A stretch of 7,902 nt of DNA from CBFDBT01 sp965603115 (GTDB lineage: Bacteria > Pseudomonadota > Alphaproteobacteria > Sphingomonadales > Kordiimonadaceae): positions 1 to 7,902 of the forward strand of contig CBFDBT010000125.1 in assembly GCA_965603115.1 (NCBI GenBank), written 5' to 3'. The position numbers were made by a program, and so were the translations under genes. Position 1 is the stretch's first letter. Each line of letters begins with the position of its first letter. Shown here piece by piece: positions 1 through 5,782 of this stretch. The notes beneath the pieces are model-generated. The model was not told the origin of the DNA, ran no database searches, and saw only the letters and a list, made by a program, of their open reading frames with translations.

Positions 1-2
1 GA

Positions 3-44
3 AAAGCTCCTTCTAAAAGTGGCAGCGGTATACCAAATACGTAA
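3..44 (+). CDS. 3' end of an upstream gene (possibly SPFH/stomatin-like partner of NfeD)
   Basis: Reading from base 3 gives 13 codons, KAPSKSGSGIPNT, then a TAA stop at 42-44, only 11 nt before the NfeD start. A Lys/Ser/Gly/Pro-rich tail suits the disordered C-terminus of a cytoplasmic protein. Short NfeD genes are very commonly preceded or followed by an SPFH-domain (stomatin/QmcA-like) gene, so that is my guess for its identity. The guess rests on context, because no SPFH domain lies inside the window. The other two forward frames are less attractive: frame 2 stops at 14-16, and frame 1 runs into the NfeD gene. Confidence 0.4.
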   Translation, partial: KAPSKSGSGIPNT

Positions 45-48
45 GGGG
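43..48 (+). promoter_or_regulatory. Ribosome binding site of the NfeD gene
   Basis: AAGGGG ends 7 nt before the ATG at 56. It overlaps the last two bases of the upstream TAA stop, which suggests translational coupling with the preceding gene. It supports ATG 56 as the start. Confidence 0.6.
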
Positions 49-55
49 AACAGCA

Positions 56-520
56 ATGGTTGATATAGCAGCATGGATGAGCGCTAACCAAGATTGGATT
101 TGGTTAGCTATAGGCGTTGTTCTCTTGATTGGGGAAGTGATAGTTCCTGGTGTATTCCTTTTGTGGATAGGCTTAGCTGGGTTGGCAACGGGGGTCATTG
201 TCGCTATTGCGAATGATATTAGTTTTGAAGTGCAAGGCATGGCTTTTGCTATTCTCAGCATAGTTTCGGTTTTTATCGGACGCAATATCATGAAAAACAC
301 TCCAGACGTTTCAGAAGAAGCTCCTAATCTAAATAGAAAAGGGGCGGCCATGATTGGCAATAATTATGTACTCGCTTCAGCTATTGTAAATGGGGAAGGG
401 CGAGTTAAAGTGGGGGATACCGTTTGGTCCGCCACCGGTAAAGATTTGCCTGAGGGGTCGCGGGTTACCGTGGAGAGTGTTGACGGCACTAAGCTTCATG
501 TCGTCAAATGTAGTGATTAG
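56..520 (+). CDS. NfeD family protein (short, membrane-anchored form)
   Basis: The 154-residue product has the architecture of the short NfeD class. Three hydrophobic helices lie at about residues 14-31, 33-52 and 60-75, followed by a soluble OB-fold domain at about 90-150. Family hallmarks are visible: GE-x3-PG (G26-E27...P31-G32), the LLWIGLAGLATG helix, the linker NLNRKG, and the OB core GEGRVKVGDTVW with EGSRVTVESVDGTKL. In this family the protein sits in the inner membrane and works with an SPFH/stomatin-like partner in membrane-microdomain organisation; the exact biochemical role is unsettled. ATG 56 has a good Shine-Dalgarno. The next gene begins 5 nt after the stop, so the two are probably cotranscribed. 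The family assignment is firm, but the partner is not visible here. Confidence 0.92.
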   Translation: MVDIAAWMSANQDWIWLAIGVVLLIGEVIVPGVFLLWIGLAGLATGVIVAIANDISFEVQGMAFAILSIVSVFIGRNIMKNTPDVSEEAPNLNRKGAAMIGNNYVLASAIVNGEGRVKVGDTVWSATGKDLPEGSRVTVESVDGTKLHVVKCSD

Positions 521-525
521 CTCTT

Positions 526-1824
526 ATGAATTTAAAAACCGCACTTAGATCTCGGGTTATCCAGTGGATGACAAGTCAATCACGTCAGTGGTTGATCCGC
601 AAACGTGTTGAAATGGGACGGAAAATATCTGGGCGGCCTCATGAGTTGATCTATTTCCACCGGGCTGATGACCCTTGCTGCCAGTTAATGGTTCAGATAT
701 TGCCTGAATTAATGGAGCGCTTTTACATACAGATAAAACCTGTTGTCGTTGAGCGCTTGCCGGCTAATATGTACCCAGACCCCCAGCGCTATGAAGCTTA
801 CACTATTCTTGACGCAATTAGGCAGGCCAAGCTTTATGGATTAGGCTTTCCTTCACGCGCTATCGTGCCTGATGTCTTATCCGCGCGCATGGCAAATAAT
901 TTTTTGGCTGCTCATCAAGACGATCCAAATTTTTTCTCACTCGCCGAAGACGTGGGAGCGGCCCTTTGGCAACGAGATGTGGTTGGTTTACAGGCTATAT
1001 GTGGCAATGCTTTGATTGAGAATTCCCAATTATTAAGGGATAATGAAAAGCTGCTTTACCGCCTTGGGCATTACGCCAGTGCAAGTCTCTATTATGGTGA
1101 AGAATTTTATGTTGGAACTGATCGCCTAGATCATCTTGAAAGTCGACTGAATGCTTTGGGGCTTGGTGATGATGAACGCCATTTTGATTTAGGCCGCGTG
1201 TGGATAGATGATGTGATCGATGAACCTTTCGATGCTTCTGACCAGACGATTGAGTTTTTTCATTCAGTGCGTAGTCCATATAGTTATTTGGCATTAGAGC
1301 AATGCGCTTACTTAAAGCAACATACGGGCGTTAATGTTATGATCAAACCTGTTTTGCCTATGGTTAAACGGGGGTTGGCAGTACCGCCAACTAAAATGCG
1401 CTATATTATAAGTGATACAGCCCGCGAAGCGCGACAAAGCAATATTCCTTTCGGACGCATGGCTGACCCGCTACCCTCGGCTGAAAATGCTCTAGCTATA
1501 GGGCATTGGGCGAGAACGCTTGAACGAGATATGAATTTTTACCGAGCATATGGACAAGCCCATTTTGCAAATGGTACCGATGGCTCTACAGTTGATGGTA
1601 TGATATCAATATTGGAAGCTGCCAAACTTTCAGTTCGCACCGGTCTTGAGGCTATGACGGATCAAGTATGGCGCGATGAAGCTGAGACTAACAGACGGGA
1701 AATGCTGCGTCTTGGGTGTTGGGGTGTGCCGACTCTTAAATGCGGTGAAACCGCGGTATGGGGACAGGACCGGATGTATGCCATTGTGGAATCACTTAGA
1801 AATGGCGAAGGTCACACAAAATAG
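526..1824 (+). CDS. Tandem DsbA/HCCA-isomerase-like thioredoxin-fold protein
   Basis: The 432-residue protein is about twice the usual ~200-220 residues of a DsbA-like/2-hydroxychromene-2-carboxylate (HCCA) isomerase domain. The C-terminal domain (about 240-425) is clear. It has IEFFHSVRSPYSYLA (242-256), where S250 of the SPYSY motif matches the catalytic Ser position of HCCA isomerases and kappa-class GSTs. It also has the cis-Pro loop GVPTL (P402) and the family ending WGQDRMYAIVESL. The N-terminal half starts with a basic segment, then LIYFHRADDPCC (41-52) and an Asp/Arg/Tyr-rich helical region, which looks like a second, diverged copy with vicinal Cys51-Cys52 in place of CXXC. No signal peptide or membrane segment is seen, so it is probably cytoplasmic. 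Start ATG 526 lies 5 nt after the NfeD stop without a clear Shine-Dalgarno, suggesting translational coupling. A glutathione-dependent isomerase or transferase role is inferred; the substrate is unknown. Confidence 0.82.
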   Translation: MNLKTALRSRVIQWMTSQSRQWLIRKRVEMGRKISGRPHELIYFHRADDPCCQLMVQILPELMERFYIQIKPVVVERLPANMYPDPQRYEAYTILDAIRQAKLYGLGFPSRAIVPDVLSARMANNFLAAHQDDPNFFSLAEDVGAALWQRDVVGLQAICGNALIENSQLLRDNEKLLYRLGHYASASLYYGEEFYVGTDRLDHLESRLNALGLGDDERHFDLGRVWIDDVIDEPFDASDQTIEFFHSVRSPYSYLALEQCAYLKQHTGVNVMIKPVLPMVKRGLAVPPTKMRYIISDTAREARQSNIPFGRMADPLPSAENALAIGHWARTLERDMNFYRAYGQAHFANGTDGSTVDGMISILEAAKLSVRTGLEAMTDQVWRDEAETNRREMLRLGCWGVPTLKCGETAVWGQDRMYAIVESLRNGEGHTK

Positions 1825-1889
1825 TAGCAATTCGTCTATGCCTTTTGATTAATTCTTTTGAAAATAGATAAAATTAAAATTATTCAAAG

Positions 1890-1934
1890 TTTATGATGCA
1901 TAAATGCAACTTAAGACTTAAGTTTATCCATAAA
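1890..1934. repeat. Cluster of three short palindromes
   Basis: Three perfect inverted repeats lie back to back: TTTATG-ATG-CATAAA (1890-1904), AACTTAAG-A-CTTAAGTT (1908-1924) and TTTAT-CC-ATAAA (1923-1934). The loops are 1-3 nt, too tight for ordinary RNA hairpins, so dimeric DNA-binding protein sites are the more natural reading. The location 65-110 bp past the stop of the preceding gene, and about 245-290 bp upstream of the proposed receptor promoter, gives no firm assignment. Confidence 0.5.
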
Positions 1935-2075
1935 ATCATAATATAAGAACCGATAACAGGTATATGAAAATGTGTAAGCCAGAATAGTAGCTTGCATCCC
2001 TATAGATGCCCTTAACTTTTGAAGCATATTCTTAGTGTCCTAACGTTTGGGGTTCTTGGGTGCTCTTGTGGGAGT

Positions 2076-2130
2076 TTTTATAACTAAAGATTTGATTATA
2101 AACTTTTGTTGTGTTTGGTTTTATAACTAA
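2076..2130 (+). repeat. Direct repeat TTTTATAACTAA, two copies 43 bp apart
   Basis: Identical 12-mers occupy 2076-2087 and 2119-2130. The 43-bp period is close to four helical turns, so both would face the same side of the DNA, as paired regulator sites often do. The second copy ends 48 bp before the -35 hexamer of the proposed promoter. The word is AT-rich, which weakens its significance. Confidence 0.45.
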
Positions 2131-2175
2131 TGCATGAGGCTAAAATAACACATTATAATTAAAGCATTTTTCGGG

Positions 2176-2219
2176 GTTTGACAGCTAATTTTTACTCTCT
2201 TAGCGTTGCCTTAAGTTGT
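2176..2219 (+). promoter_or_regulatory. Proposed promoter of receptor 1 (shared three-block element)
   Basis: GTTTGACA (2176-2183) contains a perfect TTGACA -35 at 2178-2183. A 17-bp spacer leads to TAGCGT (2201-2206), which keeps the T1, A2 and T6 of a -10 box but is otherwise weak. TAAGTTGT (2212-2219) follows 5 nt later, placing a start at A2213 about 7 nt past the -10. The same blocks with the same spacing occur before the second receptor at 5591-5634, while the spacers are unrelated. That match is the main support. Transcription start is inferred, not seen. Confidence 0.6.
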
Positions 2220-2340
2220 GCATTTCCATCAGCTTTGGAGATGGCAACGATAGGTTTTGCAGCACACTGGTGTGTCACAAGCAAAACATTTTTAAGGTCA
2301 TTCCTGTGAAATAAAACAGGGATATTCTGGGAGAAAATAC
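2213..2340 (+). promoter_or_regulatory. Predicted 5' leader of receptor 1 with two candidate hairpins
   Basis: If transcription starts near 2213, the leader is about 128 nt. At its 5' end CCATC (2226-2230) can pair with GATGG (2240-2244), extended across a bulge by GTTG (2215-2218) with CAAC (2245-2248). Just before the start codon, ATTCCTGT (2300-2307) pairs with ACAGGGAT (2316-2323): eight pairs with one G-U and an 8-nt loop. A DNA palindrome CACAC-TG-GTGTG lies at 2263-2274. The Shine-Dalgarno GGGAG (2329-2333) lies 7 nt before ATG 2341 and 5 nt after the second stem. Confidence 0.45.
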
Positions 2341-5250
2341 ATGTCTTATCGTAAGACTATGAAACGAACGTTTTTAGCCAGTACGGCTATACTGCTACCT
2401 TTATCCGTTGCTGGGCCTGTGCTAGCACAGGATTTTGATGAAGCCGAAGTTGAAGAAATTACAATCACAGGGTCGAGGATTGCTAGGAATGAGTTTTCCT
2501 CAGCTTCTGCAATTTCGACTTTCGACACTAAAGATGTCACTAATGCTGGTGTTACAGGCATCGATGAATTTTTGAAAGATATTCCTGCATTTACGGGATA
2601 CCAACTTGGTACAACGACTAACAATGGAGGTGATGGTACCAAAAAGGTTGATATGCGTGGTTTGGGCTTTAACCGTACTTTGGTTCTTATCAATGGGCGG
2701 CGTCAAGTTGGTGACACGCTAACTGACGGAGCTGTTGATCTGAACACAATCCCAATGGGTATGGTAAAGCGTATTGAAGTGCTCAAAGACGGTGCTTCAA
2801 CCATCTATGGCTCAGATGCTCTAGCGGGTGTTGTGAACGTAATTCTCCATGATAATTACGAAGGTTTTGAAATGTCAGCTGACTTTGGTGCTGCGACAGC
2901 AAATTGGGATGCCGAAAATTATGGCGTCTCTATGCTTGCAGGAGCATCCAGCGATAAGGGAAATGTTACTTTCTCGGCTGAATACAACAGGCAGAAACCA
3001 ATTTTCCAAGCGGATCGTGATTTTGCAGCTATCACACGGTATTCTACTCTGATTGACGGTGCATTTGTGGGTGTGCCTTCTGGGTCTTCCAATAGCCGTA
3101 AAATTCGTACAAGTTTGTTTGATGCTGGCGCTACCGCTCTGCTCGGTGCCGCAGGTGCCAGTGCAAATCAAATTTGGGACGATAGTCTAAATTCTGTTCG
3201 TGATATGGATTTTGGTGATGCTACCAGTGGCGGTGACTTGTTTGATTATGGTGCTGCTAATTTAATCATGACACCAAACGAGCGTTGGCAAATTGCTACC
3301 AATGGTCACTATGATATTATGCAAGACAGCTTTATGGGCGATGTTTCTGCTTACTTTGAAGGCATGTATACTAAGCGAACATCCAGACAAGTGCTGGCGC
3401 CGGATGCTTCTTTTGCGGTTAACCCAAATTTCAATGGGCATTGGAACGATATGGTGCCTTCGTCAAACCCATATAACCCATTTGGCGATAATGCTTCTGG
3501 TGTAGATGGTATCCTAGGCACTGCGGATGATTTAAATCCTTATGGTATTGAAGGTCAAGATGTGCGCATCAATCGTCGTTTTGTTGAATCGGGCGGTCGC
3601 GATTTCTACCAATCTGCAAATACTGTAAGGATTGTAGCTGGTTTTAATGGCGATATCTCAGAGAATGTTTCATGGGATGCATCCTATACATTTGCTGACT
3701 ATGAAGTGCTTCAAAACACCACCAATTATGGTCGCTTTGACCGTTGGGAAACGGCTGTTGACCCAGCGCTTTGTGCAGCTGACGCTACATGCGCTGCAAA
3801 TGGTGTTCTTAATCCATTCGGTGAGTTTGGCTCTATCACTGATGACCAAATGGCGTATTTGTCGGCCGGCTCTCTTAAAAACTGGTCTACAGCACGTATG
3901 ACAATGTGGCAATTTGGACTAACTGGCGACACAGCTGGCTCAATGGATTTGGCAGGTGGACCCATTGGTTGGGCCCTAGGTTTTGAGCAACGTCGTGAAA
4001 GTGGCATAATTGTACCTGATGAGTTTGCGGCTGGTGGATTGACCACGAGTGGAGCTTCTGATCCTCTTGATGGAAATTTCAAAGTAACGGAATTCTATGC
4101 TGAGGTTGCTGTTCCTGTGCTTGAGAATTTGAATCTGAGTGGTTCAGCTCGTCATTCAAGTTACAATACATCTGCTGGAAAAAAGACCACATTTAAGGTT
4201 GGATTTGATTATGCGCCAATTGACGGGCTACTTCTTCGTGGTGGTTATTCAACTGGCTTTAGAGCTCCGAATATTACAGAGCTTAACCAGCAAAATTTAT
4301 CAACTTTCCCTGTTGTGGATTCCGTTTGTGAGTTTTATGATACACGTGAGGATATTACAGATACCATACGCACTAACTGTGCTGCGCTAGGCTTGCCTGC
4401 CGGCCCTGCCGGTGAAGTTGGATTTGCATGGCAGTCACTCTATACGAATTTGGCGCCTCTGGCTCCACTCACACCTGAAAATTCCAAAACGCTTGCTCTG
4501 GGTATCGTGTTTGAACCCGAGACAGTGCCAGGCCTTTCAATGAGTGCTGATTATTGGGATATCACCATCAATAATTATATTGGTGTGCCTAACTTCAATG
4601 ATCTTTTCAGGGGGTGTATGGATAGTGTTGATTTCTCATCCATTGCCTGTGATGCTTTTGTTGGACAAGGGTATAGTAGCGATCTTCCATATGATATAGC
4701 CGATAACTTCATCTATCCAACAGACGCCACGGCTGCCTTTGGTAATCTTGGTAAATTATCAACCAATGGTATGGACTTCAACATTGCCTATGATACTGAT
4801 CTTGAGATGGGTGCTGTTACAGGTCTTTCTATCAGGGTTGGGGCTACTTGGCAGATGAATCGCATCGAAGAATGGTCAACATTTGAGATTTCCCGTGAAA
4901 CTGTTGGTACTGCCGATGGGGGTGCTATTTTCCCAGAATGGCGTGCTAATACTTCTGTGGGTGTGAATGGTGAAAATTGGACGTTTGCATGGGAAACACG
5001 GTATATAGGAGCTACGGATGATAAATATCGTCCTGCTAGTATCACGACCGATGCTGAAGCTGAGGCGGTGCTCTACAATGATTTCGTAGGTTCTTATACA
5101 TATGAGAATACAACACTGACTGTTGGCCTCAACAATGCGTTTAACAAGAAGCCTCCATATTTCCATAGTGTCTTTAATGCCAATACTGAGCCTGGAACAT
5201 ATGATATTATTGGCCGTCGCTTGTTTGCCAATGTAAGGCTGAAGTTCTAA
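2341..5250 (+). CDS. TonB-dependent outer-membrane receptor (receptor 1)
   Basis: The 969-residue product is a complete TonB-dependent receptor that would import a ligand across the outer membrane using TonB-ExbBD energy. Residues 1-29 form a Sec signal peptide (basic MKR, hydrophobic core, VLA before Q30). EEITITG (38-44) is a TonB-box-like segment. The plug domain spans about 50-170, with MRGLGFNRTLVLINGRR (105-121) and GASTIYGSDALAGVVNVI (151-168). A long beta-barrel follows, containing the STGFRAPNITEL signature and ending in RLFANVRLKF with the terminal Phe used for barrel assembly. All six cysteines come as close pairs (478/484, 663/680, 759/770), probable disulfides in surface loops. 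DGILGTADDLN (389-399) resembles a calcium-binding loop. No carboxypeptidase-like or signalling N-terminal extension is present. ATG 2341 has a Shine-Dalgarno GGGAG. The ligand is unknown; nothing adjacent identifies it. Confidence 0.95.
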   Translation: MSYRKTMKRTFLASTAILLPLSVAGPVLAQDFDEAEVEEITITGSRIARNEFSSASAISTFDTKDVTNAGVTGIDEFLKDIPAFTGYQLGTTTNNGGDGTKKVDMRGLGFNRTLVLINGRRQVGDTLTDGAVDLNTIPMGMVKRIEVLKDGASTIYGSDALAGVVNVILHDNYEGFEMSADFGAATANWDAENYGVSMLAGASSDKGNVTFSAEYNRQKPIFQADRDFAAITRYSTLIDGAFVGVPSGSSNSRKIRTSLFDAGATALLGAAGASANQIWDDSLNSVRDMDFGDATSGGDLFDYGAANLIMTPNERWQIATNGHYDIMQDSFMGDVSAYFEGMYTKRTSRQVLAPDASFAVNPNFNGHWNDMVPSSNPYNPFGDNASGVDGILGTADDLNPYGIEGQDVRINRRFVESGGRDFYQSANTVRIVAGFNGDISENVSWDASYTFADYEVLQNTTNYGRFDRWETAVDPALCAADATCAANGVLNPFGEFGSITDDQMAYLSAGSLKNWSTARMTMWQFGLTGDTAGSMDLAGGPIGWALGFEQRRESGIIVPDEFAAGGLTTSGASDPLDGNFKVTEFYAEVAVPVLENLNLSGSARHSSYNTSAGKKTTFKVGFDYAPIDGLLLRGGYSTGFRAPNITELNQQNLSTFPVVDSVCEFYDTREDITDTIRTNCAALGLPAGPAGEVGFAWQSLYTNLAPLAPLTPENSKTLALGIVFEPETVPGLSMSADYWDITINNYIGVPNFNDLFRGCMDSVDFSSIACDAFVGQGYSSDLPYDIADNFIYPTDATAAFGNLGKLSTNGMDFNIAYDTDLEMGAVTGLSIRVGATWQMNRIEEWSTFEISRETVGTADGGAIFPEWRANTSVGVNGENWTFAWETRYIGATDDKYRPASITTDAEAEAVLYNDFVGSYTYENTTLTVGLNNAFNKKPPYFHSVFNANTEPGTYDIIGRRLFANVRLKF

Positions 5251-5270
5251 CTAGTTAACAAAAGAGTGTG

Positions 5271-5298
5271 AAAAGGGGCCTGCTGGGCCTCTTTTTTT
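5271..5298 (+). terminator. Intrinsic terminator of receptor 1
   Basis: AAAAGGGGCC (5271-5280) pairs with GGCCTCTTTT (5286-5295), ten pairs with one G-U, across a TGCTG loop. It runs into seven T residues at 5292-5298. It lies 20 nt after the stop codon and should separate the two receptor transcripts. Confidence 0.92.
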
Positions 5299-5329
5299 GT
5301 GTTCGTGGTCATGTTGGTGTGATCTAAGC

Positions 5330-5355
5330 GGCGATACTAAGTCGCCATTGTTTTT
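5330..5355 (+). terminator. Possible weak second terminator
   Basis: GGCGAT (5330-5335) pairs with GTCGCC (5341-5346) around an ACTAA loop, followed after ATTG by five T residues (5351-5355). The stem is short and the T-tract is offset, so a backup terminator is only possible. Confidence 0.3.
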
Positions 5356-5496
5356 GATATGGCATGGTATTTTGGCACTAATGCAGCTTATTTCATCTTA
5401 ATTTAAATAGTTTTAGTATAAATGGACTATGGAAGACTTTTTCGCTGCGAAATAAAACTTCATAAAATAACTAATTTGGGTAATTATCTTAATTAA

Positions 5497-5535
5497 AGCA
5501 TCATATTTCAAGATTTTCCGCCATATAGTGATGCT
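5497..5535. repeat. Spaced inverted repeat AGCATCA / TGATGCT
   Basis: AGCATCA (5497-5503) and TGATGCT (5529-5535) are perfect reverse complements 25 nt apart. The stem can continue by three pairs (TAT/ATA) past a bulged G. It ends 57 bp upstream of the proposed -35 of receptor 2 and overlaps the end of the shared word TAATTAAAGCAT, so an operator or a cruciform-prone site is possible. There is no T-tract, so it is not a terminator. Confidence 0.4.
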
Positions 5536-5590
5536 CAAATACAACAAATGTTAAAAAGTAGTGTCGTTACGCATTGGATACTAAACCTAT

Positions 5591-5634
5591 GTTTGACAAG
5601 GCTATATACAAAGTTTAGCGTCTAACTAAGTTGT
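5591..5634 (+). promoter_or_regulatory. Proposed promoter of receptor 2 (shared three-block element)
   Basis: GTTTGACA (5591-5598, TTGACA at 5593-5598), TTAGCGT (5615-5621) and TAAGTTGT (5627-5634) repeat the element upstream of receptor 1 with the same 16-nt and 5-nt spacers, although the spacer bases differ. Read as a sigma70-type promoter, the -10 is TAGCGT (5616-5621) with a 17-bp spacer, and the start is A5628. Confidence 0.6.
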
Positions 5635-5782
5635 ATCAGTTTCATTAGTAACAATTAAGATACAATGAGATGTCAGTACCATATTTTTGGGTCAAAATAA
5701 AAAAGTGGTGTTGGTTTATGTAAAGGGGGAAGTCAAAATCTTTGGGTTTGACTCTCTATAAAATCTAAATAGGAGGAAACGC
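5628..5782 (+). promoter_or_regulatory. Predicted 5' leader of receptor 2 with two candidate hairpins
   Basis: From a start near 5628 the leader is about 155 nt. Its 5' end can fold TTGTATC (5631-5637) on GATACAA (5659-5665), a perfect seven-pair stem with a 21-nt loop, using the conserved GUUGU start. Nearer the gene, AGTCAAA (5731-5737) pairs perfectly with TTTGACT (5747-5753) over a 9-nt loop, ending 17 nt before the Shine-Dalgarno. The arrangement parallels the leader of receptor 1, but the stem sequences are different. Confidence 0.45.
5771..5776 (+). promoter_or_regulatory. Consensus ribosome binding site of receptor 2
   Basis: AGGAGG lies 6 nt before ATG 5783. It is the strongest Shine-Dalgarno in the window, fixes the start codon and fits strong translation. 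Confidence 0.9.

Larger units (their letters stand above)
1825..2340 (+). other. Non-coding upstream region of receptor 1
   Basis: These 516 bases are AT-rich with no supportable gene on either strand. They hold a palindrome cluster (1890-1934), a 12-bp direct repeat (2076-2087 and 2119-2130), the proposed promoter (2176-2219) and a leader of about 128 nt. I found no convincing intrinsic terminator after the 526-1824 gene. The small hairpin GCATC-N6-GATGC at 1994-2009 is weak and lacks a T-tract. No riboswitch consensus such as a B12 box was recognised. Confidence 0.7.
5251..5782 (+). other. Non-coding region between the two receptors
   Basis: These 532 bases hold the terminator of receptor 1, a possible backup hairpin, the proposed promoter of receptor 2 and its leader of about 155 nt. 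Two tiny reading frames (5359-5406, 15 codons; 5422-5496, 24 codons) have no Shine-Dalgarno or recognisable content and are not called. An inverted repeat TTTCGC-T-GCGAAA sits at 5440-5452. The words ATAACTAAT (5467-5475) and TAATTAAAGCAT (5490-5501) also occur upstream of receptor 1, at 2123-2131 and 2156-2167. Confidence 0.7.

Noticed and set aside
2204..2249. CGTTGCC / GGCAACG inverted repeat as a leader hairpin of receptor 1
   Set aside because: The left arm (2204-2210) lies within and just after the proposed -10, upstream of the predicted start, so it would not be transcribed. It remains possible as a DNA site.
1825..2340. Riboswitch (for example cobalamin) or Fur box controlling receptor 1
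   Set aside because: I found no B12-box-like sequence and no GATAAT-type Fur repeat here or in 5251-5782.
2341..5250. Numerous reading frames on the minus strand and in other frames across receptor 1
   Set aside because: They overlap a clearly coding gene, lack ribosome binding sites and encode no recognisable domains.
5359..5496. Two tiny ORFs (15 and 24 codons) between the receptors
   Set aside because: No Shine-Dalgarno, no recognisable composition, and they lie in AT-rich DNA where such frames are expected by chance.
5748..5762. TTGACT followed by TATAAA as a promoter for receptor 2
   Set aside because: Only 3 nt separate the hexamers, and a start at normal distance would fall in or after the start codon. 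TTGACT is better read as one arm of the inverted repeat 5731-5753.
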